Assembly (NCBI GenBank): GCA_038211505.1
Contig: JBBQVO010000117.1
Location: 1 to 10,260 of the forward strand
DNA length: 10,260 bases
Direction of reading: 5' to 3'
Source: JBBQVO01 sp038211505
GTDB taxonomy: Bacteria > Chloroflexota > Dehalococcoidia > DSTF01 > JACRBR01
Position 1 is the first letter of the stretch; every line of letters begins with the position of its first letter. Shown piece by piece: positions 4,749 to 10,260 of this stretch. Both the position numbers and the translations under genes were made by a program. Below the pieces are notes generated by a model. It saw only the letters and a program-made list of their open reading frames with translations, did no database searches and had not been told where the DNA came from.

Positions 4749-6477
4749 GCTCCACCGCCTCCGTCGTAGCCAGTGGCCGCACCGCCGCCGGCGCGTCTTC
4801 GTCGACCTTATCGTCCGTCCACAGCCACAACGGCCGCGCCAACGGCGTCGCGATCGCCAGCCGCAGCAGCGTGCGCGTCACTGTGATCGCCGAGAAGAGA
4901 CTGACGAGCACGCCGATCGCCAGCGTCAGCGCAAACCCCTTGATCTGAGTCGACGCAAACTGATTGCCGGCCCAGTACAGAATGCCGCACGTGATCAGCG
5001 TCGAGATGTTGCTGTCGCGAATCGACGACCAGGCGCGATCGAACCCGGCTTCGACGGCCGGAATCAGGCTGCGCCCGTTGCGCAGCTCCTCCTTCGTACG
5101 CTCGAAGACGAGAATATTGGCATCGACGGCGATGCCGACCGACAGCACAAACGCCGCAATGCCGGCGAGCGTCAGCGTCACCGGGCCCGAGCCCGGAATG
5201 CCGATCTTGAAGATCGCCAGCACGACGGCCGTGTAAACGACGAGCGCGATGCTCGCGAGCACGCCCGGCAGTCGGTAGTACAGGATCATGAACGCCATGA
5301 TCAGCAGCATCGCGACGAGGCCGGCTTGCACCGAGTGCAGCACCGCCTGATCGCCAAGCGTCGCGTCCACATCCTGCTGCTGCACAACCTTCAGCGGAAT
5401 CGGAAACGCGCCGTTGTTGAGAAACGTCGTGAGCCGCTTCGCGTCGCCGAGCGTCAGGCCCGTGGTCACGCCGGAGTCCGTGATCTGCTGGTTGATGGTC
5501 GGCGCGATGACGTGGCCGTCTGCGCCGCGAATCGGGTCGCCATCGAGGAACGTCGAGAGCGGCAATCCGACGAGCCGCAGTGACAATGAGCCGAAGACCT
5601 TCTGCCCGTCTTTGTTCGTGCTGAAACGAAGCTGCGGCGCGCCCAACTGATCGAATCCGACGGATGCGTCCGAATTGAGGAACGAGCCGGTCATGATCGT
5701 CGGCGAACCGTTGAGATCGCCCTTCGCCGGCGTCCAGACGATGTTGTCACGTGAAATGTTGCCCGCCGTACCGTACGTCGGCGCGATGCGGGACGTCGTG
5801 CCATCGGCATTGCGCACGAGCACGTTGCCCCGCGCGTCGATGTCCGACTCGCACGTCCCCGTCTTGTAGACGACAAGCGAACCATCCGGCACCGTTGCAA
5901 GTGGCGTGCCATTGCCGCCGGCCTGGCCCCCTTGCTGCACCGCTTCGCAGAACATCAGCAGGGCAGGCCGCGTGATATCGCGCGCCGTCTGCGCGCTCAC
6001 ACCCGGCAACTCGATGATCAGTCCATCGTCGCCGGAGCGCTGCACGATCGATTCCGACACGCCGAACGGGTTGATTCGGTGCTCGACGATCCTCTTCGCC
6101 GCATCGAGGCCGCTATTCACCTGATCCTTGGTCACGTTCAGGCCCGTCAGATCCGCCGCGAGCCTGATGCGCGAGCCGCCCTGCAGGTCAAGCCCGAGGA
6201 TCATGCCCTTGCAGTTTGATGCGGGGTTCGAGGTCGTCGTGGTATTCGCCGCCGGCGCCGGAGCTGTGCTGCCCTGGGCTGTCGTGGCCGTCGTTTTTTC
6301 GCTGGTCTTACAGGGCAGGTCGATGCCACCGAGGCTGCTGGGAATGCCGCGGCCGGACGGCCACGGGATCGCGCTCGGCAGGTAGCGATCGGGCTGATCG
6401 GGCCAGACGGCGTAGATCGCGCCGGCGGCGATCGCGAAGATCACGAGGACGAAGAGTCGGTTCCACCACCTGCGCAT
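4741..6477 (-). CDS. secD: Protein translocase subunit SecD
   Basis: The large partner of SecF in the Sec export machinery, an RND-type integral membrane protein. It has 578 residues. TM1 is at about 8-25. The extracytoplasmic P1 region contains LGLDLQGGSRIRL (94-106) and HRINPFGVSES (133-143). Five more hydrophobic segments lie at about 384-401, 404-424, 432-458, 490-505 and 515-535. The TM4 motif VGIAVDANILVFERTKEE (447-464) includes the conserved Asp used in proton coupling. Two features stand out. A Ser/Thr/Ala-rich linker (57-88) between TM1 and P1 is bracketed by C56 and C89. A loop of about 70 residues within P1 is bounded at its start by C177 and contains C209. The ATG overlaps the yajC stop by one base (TGATG), with AAGGG upstream as ribosome site. 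Confidence 0.98.
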   Translation of the reverse strand: MRRWWNRLFVLVIFAIAAGAIYAVWPDQPDRYLPSAIPWPSGRGIPSSLGGIDLPCKTSEKTTATTAQGSTAPAPAANTTTTSNPASNCKGMILGLDLQGGSRIRLAADLTGLNVTKDQVNSGLDAAKRIVEHRINPFGVSESIVQRSGDDGLIIELPGVSAQTARDITRPALLMFCEAVQQGGQAGGNGTPLATVPDGSLVVYKTGTCESDIDARGNVLVRNADGTTSRIAPTYGTAGNISRDNIVWTPAKGDLNGSPTIMTGSFLNSDASVGFDQLGAPQLRFSTNKDGQKVFGSLSLRLVGLPLSTFLDGDPIRGADGHVIAPTINQQITDSGVTTGLTLGDAKRLTTFLNNGAFPIPLKVVQQQDVDATLGDQAVLHSVQAGLVAMLLIMAFMILYYRLPGVLASIALVVYTAVVLAIFKIGIPGSGPVTLTLAGIAAFVLSVGIAVDANILVFERTKEELRNGRSLIPAVEAGFDRAWSSIRDSNISTLITCGILYWAGNQFASTQIKGFALTLAIGVLVSLFSAITVTRTLLRLAIATPLARPLWLWTDDKVDEDAPAAVRPLATTEAVERA

Positions 6478-6806
6478 CAGCTGCCCTTTTCTTCCGTGTT
6501 GGCGAGAGTACGAGAGTATATCGTTTGGCCCACGGCGACGCGCTGCGCGATCGCCGTCGACAGTGCGTTGACGATGACGCCGTTGCCGAAGTCAAGCACG
6601 ATCTGCACAGGCCCGCTATCCGGAATAATCACTTCCTGCACGCGACCAAGAAACCCGGACGTCGTCAGCACTTCGTCGCCGACCTGTAGATCGCGGATGT
6701 CCTTCTGCTGTTTGCTCTGCTCTTGCTGCTGCGGTCGCAACACGATCAGATAGAACGCGACGACGACCGCGACGATGACGAGAAATGTCAGTTCGGCTGC
6801 GTTCAT
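6477..6806 (-). CDS. yajC: Preprotein translocase subunit YajC
   Basis: A 109-residue single-pass membrane protein that associates with SecDF and SecYEG. Its mechanistic role is minor or accessory. The transmembrane segment is at about 6-23, directly followed by the family hallmark LRPQQQEQ (23-30), a charged linker, and a small cytoplasmic domain with VGDEVLTTSGFLGRV (42-56). The ATG at 6806 overlaps the stop of the upstream nucleotidyltransferase gene by 4 bp (ATGA). The stop overlaps the secD start by one base. The gene is thus locked between its neighbours and likely translated by coupling; only a weak GGGA lies before the ATG. Confidence 0.97.
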   Translation of the reverse strand: MNAAELTFLVIVAVVVAFYLIVLRPQQQEQSKQQKDIRDLQVGDEVLTTSGFLGRVQEVIIPDSGPVQIVLDFGNGVIVNALSTAIAQRVAVGQTIYSRTLANTEEKGS

Positions 6807-8314
6807 GTTCCCAGGCCGCGCGCATCGGCGCGTTCGAATTCACTCTTCACAAACGCGATCGCTTCGTCGCGATCAGCGATCTCGCCGGCCGCCTGCGCCT
6901 CGAGCAGCGCCTCCAATAACATCCCGACGGCGGGGCCTTCCGCCAATTGCAGCTCGAACATTATGTCGCGTCCGGAAAGCAGTCGCGGCGGACTAACTAT
7001 ACCCTCCTCCTCCCGCGAACGCACGAGCAGCCTGTTCATGTAGCGCACGTGCTGCACCCACCCCTCGGACGTCATCGATGGCCCGCGCGCCGACGCCGCA
7101 TCCGCCAGCGCCAGCAGCAACACCGCCGGCGCCGCGTCGCCGAGCGCGCGATAGAAGCGATACAACGCGCGCCGCGTTGGCGCTTCACCGATTGCCGACA
7201 GCTGCACCGGCCGCAGGTGCTCAGCGACCAGCGTCGCCACGAAGCGAGTTTCATTCGACGAGAAACGAAACCGCCGCATGATCTTCGTCGCGATCTCCGC
7301 GCCAAGATCGGTGTGCCCGAAGAAATGGACGCGCCCGCCCGGTTCGATCGTCAACGTCTGCGGCTTGGCCACATCATGCAGCAGCGCGGCGAATTTCAGG
7401 ATCGCTCGCCGGCTGCGCCCCTCGCTCATCTCCGCCGCCAGGTATGCGCGCATCTCGTCCGCACACCACGCGAACGCCTCCCACACCGCGTCATGCACCC
7501 ACGGACGATCGGCCGGCGGGTCGTCGGCCAGCATGATGTCCATCGCCTCGACGGCGCGCATGTTGTGCTCGAAGACTTCGTACGCGTGAAACTCGCCCGG
7601 CTGCGCGACGCCCCTGCCCGCCGCCACCTCCGGCAGCAGCACATCCATCAGTCCGAGCTCGTCCAGCGTCCGCAATGCCTCGTACACGTCATCGAGCGCG
7701 AAGATCCGCGCCAACTCGTCGCGCTGCCGCTCGCCCGCGACGCTGACGACCGTGCTCGCCCGTTCGCGAATCGACGCCCGCGTGCTGGATTCGATCTTGA
7801 ACCCCGTTTCGTGCGCAATTCGCGCCGCTCGCAGCAATCGCAGCGGATCAGCGTCGAATACCGTCGCATCGTTCATGCGCACGAGCTTCGCGGAACGATC
7901 CGCGAGCCCGCCGCAAACATCGACCACCACGTCGCCGTCGATCGGCACGGCGAGCGCGTCGATCGTGAAGTCGCGGCGACGCAGATCATCTTCGAGGCTG
8001 CCCTGCAGCCGCGCTACGTCGATGTGATGCACGCCCCACGATGATCCGGCGTCGACGACGCGCGCGACGGCGTTCACCTCATCAAGTTCGACGAAATAGC
8101 CGCCGAAGCGCTCAGCGAGCACGCGCCCGAACGCCAGCCCGTCGCCCGACAGGGTGATGTCGAGATCGTGCAGCTCTCGCCCGAGCAGCGCGTCGCGCAC
8201 GCTGCCGCCGACGACATAGGCGTCGAGCTTCTGCTCAGCCGCGATCGACGCGATGCGCGCGAGCAGTGTGCGGATGGCTTCGGGCCATGCGATTCGTTGG
8301 GAGTCGGCCGTCAT
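6803..8314 (-). CDS. cca: Class II tRNA/poly(A) nucleotidyltransferase with HD domain (CCA-adding type)
   Basis: A 503-residue nucleotidyltransferase that adds or repairs the CCA end of tRNAs, or one part of it. The head domain has VVGGSVRDALLG (34-45) and the metal-binding DLD (50-52), followed by RRDFTIDALAV (113-123) and the RNA-binding LLRAARIA (160-167). The C-terminal half carries an HD-type phosphohydrolase domain with H250, HD at 313-314, H366 and D405. The bacterial poly(A) polymerase I signature (GRRFRL-like) is absent at the usual place, where FVELDEVNAVARVV is found. A CC-adding, A-adding or full CCA-adding enzyme is therefore likelier than PAP I; sequence inspection cannot separate these. 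Both tRNAs in the window already encode CCA, so repair would be its role for them. It starts 31 bp after the priA stop and overlaps yajC by 4 bp. The ribosome site is weak (AGG about 9 nt before ATG). Confidence 0.9.
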   Translation of the reverse strand: MTADSQRIAWPEAIRTLLARIASIAAEQKLDAYVVGGSVRDALLGRELHDLDITLSGDGLAFGRVLAERFGGYFVELDEVNAVARVVDAGSSWGVHHIDVARLQGSLEDDLRRRDFTIDALAVPIDGDVVVDVCGGLADRSAKLVRMNDATVFDADPLRLLRAARIAHETGFKIESSTRASIRERASTVVSVAGERQRDELARIFALDDVYEALRTLDELGLMDVLLPEVAAGRGVAQPGEFHAYEVFEHNMRAVEAMDIMLADDPPADRPWVHDAVWEAFAWCADEMRAYLAAEMSEGRSRRAILKFAALLHDVAKPQTLTIEPGGRVHFFGHTDLGAEIATKIMRRFRFSSNETRFVATLVAEHLRPVQLSAIGEAPTRRALYRFYRALGDAAPAVLLLALADAASARGPSMTSEGWVQHVRYMNRLLVRSREEEGIVSPPRLLSGRDIMFELQLAEGPAVGMLLEALLEAQAAGEIADRDEAIAFVKSEFERADARGLGT

Positions 8315-8345
8315 ACCATCAGCCTATGCGAAGCGCTGCCCGCGC

Positions 8346-10260
8346 TCACAGCAAACTGCCTGGGTCGACGTCCACCACCCAATGCGGCGGCAAGACGAAG
8401 CCGCGCACGAGCTCCGCCGGATCGCGGCCACGCAGCAGCAGCTGCCAGCGCCAGCGGCCGCGCACGCGCGGCACGAAGGCCTCTGACGGGCCCACAATCT
8501 CCACGTCGGAGCCGATCTCGGCGCGGCGATGCGCGAGCGCCCGCTGCAGCCGCGACGCGTCTTCGCGTGCGAATTTCGCGTTCGGATGCGCGAGCATCAC
8601 TCGCACCAACCGCCCGAACGGCGGATATCCCGCGTTCTTCCGCGACGCCAGCTCGGCGGCGGCGAAGCCCTCGTAGTCGTAGCGCGACGCAGCGTCGATC
8701 GCGAAGTGATCGGGCGTATACGTTTGGATGATCGCGCGTCCTGTGCGCAGGCCGCGGCCAGCGCGACCCGCCACCTGCGTCAGTAACTGAAACGTCCGCT
8801 CGCCGGATCGGAACTCCGGCAGATGCAACGCCACATCGGCGTTGACGATTCCGACGAGCGTGACATCGGGCATGTCGAGCCCCTTGGCCAGCATTTGCGT
8901 GCCGATCAACATGTCCGCTTCGTGCGCCAGAAACGACGCGAGGATCCGATCGTGCGAGCCGCGGCTGCGACTGGCATCACGATCCCAGCGCAGCGTCCGC
9001 GCATGCGGGAACATGCGCGCCGCCTCCGCCTCGACCTTCTCGACGCCAACGCCGAGCAGCCGCACGCGCGGCGACCCACATTGCCGGCACGCGACGGGAA
9101 GCTTCCAGCGGCGGTTGCACTGGTGGCAAACGAGGCGGTCGAACTGGCGGTGATAGGTCAGCGCCACATCGCAGCCGCTGCACTCCGGCACGAAGCCGCA
9201 GTCGCGGCACTGCACGTGACCAGCAAGGCCGCGCCGGTTGAGAAACAGGATCACCTGCTCCTTCGCCGCCAGCGCCTGCGTGATCGCCTGCTGCATCTCG
9301 GCTCCGAACAGGCTCCGGTTGCCGGCGTGCAGCTCCTCCCGTAGATCGATCACGTCGATGCGCGGCATGGCGATCGATGCCTCCAGTTTCGTATCGCCGC
9401 TCGCGTCGGTGACCGGACGGATGCGCTCCAGCAGCGACAGCATCGTGTACTCGCCGCGCGCCGCCCGTTCGTAGCTCCCGACATCCGGCGTGGCGCTGCC
9501 AAGCACGACTGCGGCATCCTTCCGTCGCGCAAGCTCGATCGCCACATCGCGGGTGTGATAGCGCGGCGACGGCTCCTGCTGCTTGTAGGTCCACTCGTGT
9601 TCTTCGTCGATGATGATCAGCCCGAGATCGGGCTGCGGCGCGAACATCGCGGATCGCGCACCGATCACGACGTCGTAGCGTCCCGCCGCGATGCCGTGCC
9701 ACTGGTCGAACGACTCGCCCGCGCTCAGGCCGCTGTGCATTACCGCGACGCGATCGAATCGCTCGCGGAACCGCCGGATCGTCTGCGGCGTCAGCGCGAT
9801 CTCCGGCACCGTGACGATCACCCGACGTCCTAGCGAGACGCAATGATCGAGCGTATGCAGGTACACCTCCGTCTTCCCGCTCCCGGTCACGCCATGCAGC
9901 AGGAACGTCTCGGCGCGCCGAGCATCAAGCGCCTCGACGACACGCGCCGCCGCCGCCGCCTGCGCATCAAGCAGCGTCGCTCGCCCTCGACGGGCGACGG
10001 CGTTCGTCGCAGCCAGCGGATCGCGCTCGACCGCGACGTCACGTATCGCAACGGCTCCGATCGTCTCGAGCCAGCGGATCGTAGTCGTCGCGGCCTTCGC
10101 GTCATCCCGCAGCTCGTGCAACGATCGCTCGCCGTCCGACGCGAGCGCGCGTACGACGGCCTCCGCCTGCGCCGCGCGAACGGTGCGCGTCAGCGCCGCG
10201 ACCTCGATAGCCGCCTCGTCGATCGAGATCGCGAGCTCGACATCGTGTCCTTCACGGTCG
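8346..10260 (-). CDS. priA: Primosomal protein N', replication restart helicase PriA (5' end outside window)
   Basis: A superfamily 2 DNA helicase that recognises stalled forks and reloads the replisome. The window holds the last 637 residues. The frame is open to the right edge, so the N-terminal DNA-binding part is cut off; a TTG at 10121 is an internal codon. Numbered within the fragment, Walker A GVTGSGKT is at 123-130, the Walker B block IIIDEEHEW at about 215-223, and LGSATPDVGSYE at about 253-264. Eight zinc-binding cysteines come as CRDC (351-354), CSGC (360-363), CHQC (378-381) and CRQC (391-394). LRWDRDAS lies at about 423-430, IGTQMLAKGLDMPDV at 452-466 and GRAGRG at 498-503. All helicase and zinc elements are intact. 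It leads the visible part of a five-gene operon with the nucleotidyltransferase, yajC, secD and secF. Confidence 0.97.
   Translation of the reverse strand, partial: DREGHDVELAISIDEAAIEVAALTRTVRAAQAEAVVRALASDGERSLHELRDDAKAATTTIRWLETIGAVAIRDVAVERDPLAATNAVARRGRATLLDAQAAAAARVVEALDARRAETFLLHGVTGSGKTEVYLHTLDHCVSLGRRVIVTVPEIALTPQTIRRFRERFDRVAVMHSGLSAGESFDQWHGIAAGRYDVVIGARSAMFAPQPDLGLIIIDEEHEWTYKQQEPSPRYHTRDVAIELARRKDAAVVLGSATPDVGSYERAARGEYTMLSLLERIRPVTDASGDTKLEASIAMPRIDVIDLREELHAGNRSLFGAEMQQAITQALAAKEQVILFLNRRGLAGHVQCRDCGFVPECSGCDVALTYHRQFDRLVCHQCNRRWKLPVACRQCGSPRVRLLGVGVEKVEAEAARMFPHARTLRWDRDASRSRGSHDRILASFLAHEADMLIGTQMLAKGLDMPDVTLVGIVNADVALHLPEFRSGERTFQLLTQVAGRAGRGLRTGRAIIQTYTPDHFAIDAASRYDYEGFAAAELASRKNAGYPPFGRLVRVMLAHPNAKFAREDASRLQRALAHRRAEIGSDVEIVGPSEAFVPRVRGRWRWQLLLRGRDPAELVRGFVLPPHWVVDVDPGSLL

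Noticed and set aside
4723..5583. 286-codon plus-strand open frame opposite secD
   Set aside because: Shadow of secD; the composition is dominated by Arg and the frame has no ribosome site.
6947..8044. 365-codon plus-strand open frame opposite the nucleotidyltransferase
   Set aside because: The opposite strand encodes a full, motif-complete enzyme. The plus-strand product is Arg/Gln/His-rich and domain-free.
10119..10121. TTG at 10121 as the start of priA
   Set aside because: The frame stays open through a further 46 codons to the window edge, and PriA proteins need an N-terminal DNA-binding region upstream of this point.
1..10260. Mobile elements, CRISPR arrays, defence or toxin systems
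   Set aside because: I looked for transposase or integrase motifs, spaced direct repeats and small toxin-antitoxin pairs and saw none. Gene content and composition look uniform.

Overview
The window is a GC-rich bacterial chromosome segment. Every convincing gene is transcribed leftwards (minus strand). The content is housekeeping: replication restart, tRNA end-processing and charging, Sec protein export, a small YggT-type membrane protein and a histone-deacetylase-like amidohydrolase. I see no transposase, integrase, phage gene, CRISPR array or toxin system. The order priA - nucleotidyltransferase - yajC - secD - secF, the split SecD and SecF, and a YggT-domain protein with a long polar N-terminus suggest Chloroflexota or a related lineage. 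That placement is tentative, because nothing here is taxonomically diagnostic.

In transcription order, from high to low coordinates, the first block is a tightly packed operon. priA (5' end outside the window) is followed after about 30 bp by a class II tRNA/poly(A) nucleotidyltransferase. Then come yajC (4-bp overlap), secD (1-bp overlap) and secF (8-bp overlap). A 9-bp perfect hairpin follows secF. The YajC-SecD-SecF group assists the SecYEG channel in using the proton motive force. The priA and nucleotidyltransferase genes share the transcript without an obvious mechanistic link.

The second block is a monocistronic membrane-protein gene (YggT family) with the strongest Shine-Dalgarno sequence in the window and a good intrinsic terminator. 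The third is a histone-deacetylase-family gene with a complete active site. It is separated from gltX by about 90 bp holding a degenerate array of 7-bp repeats.

The last block is gltX (glutamyl-tRNA synthetase) followed by tRNA-Gln(CTG) and tRNA-Glu(CTC), 3 bp apart and both with encoded CCA ends. In bacteria without GlnRS, GluRS charges both tRNAs and GatCAB then amidates Glu-tRNA-Gln. The first base pairs and D-loop sizes of the two tRNAs fit that route, so a synthetase beside both of its probable substrates is the most interesting arrangement here. The left 96 bp hold a weak hairpin and possibly the first codons of another gene. I did not find an undescribed system; the findings are modest and mostly concern regulation and gene arrangement.
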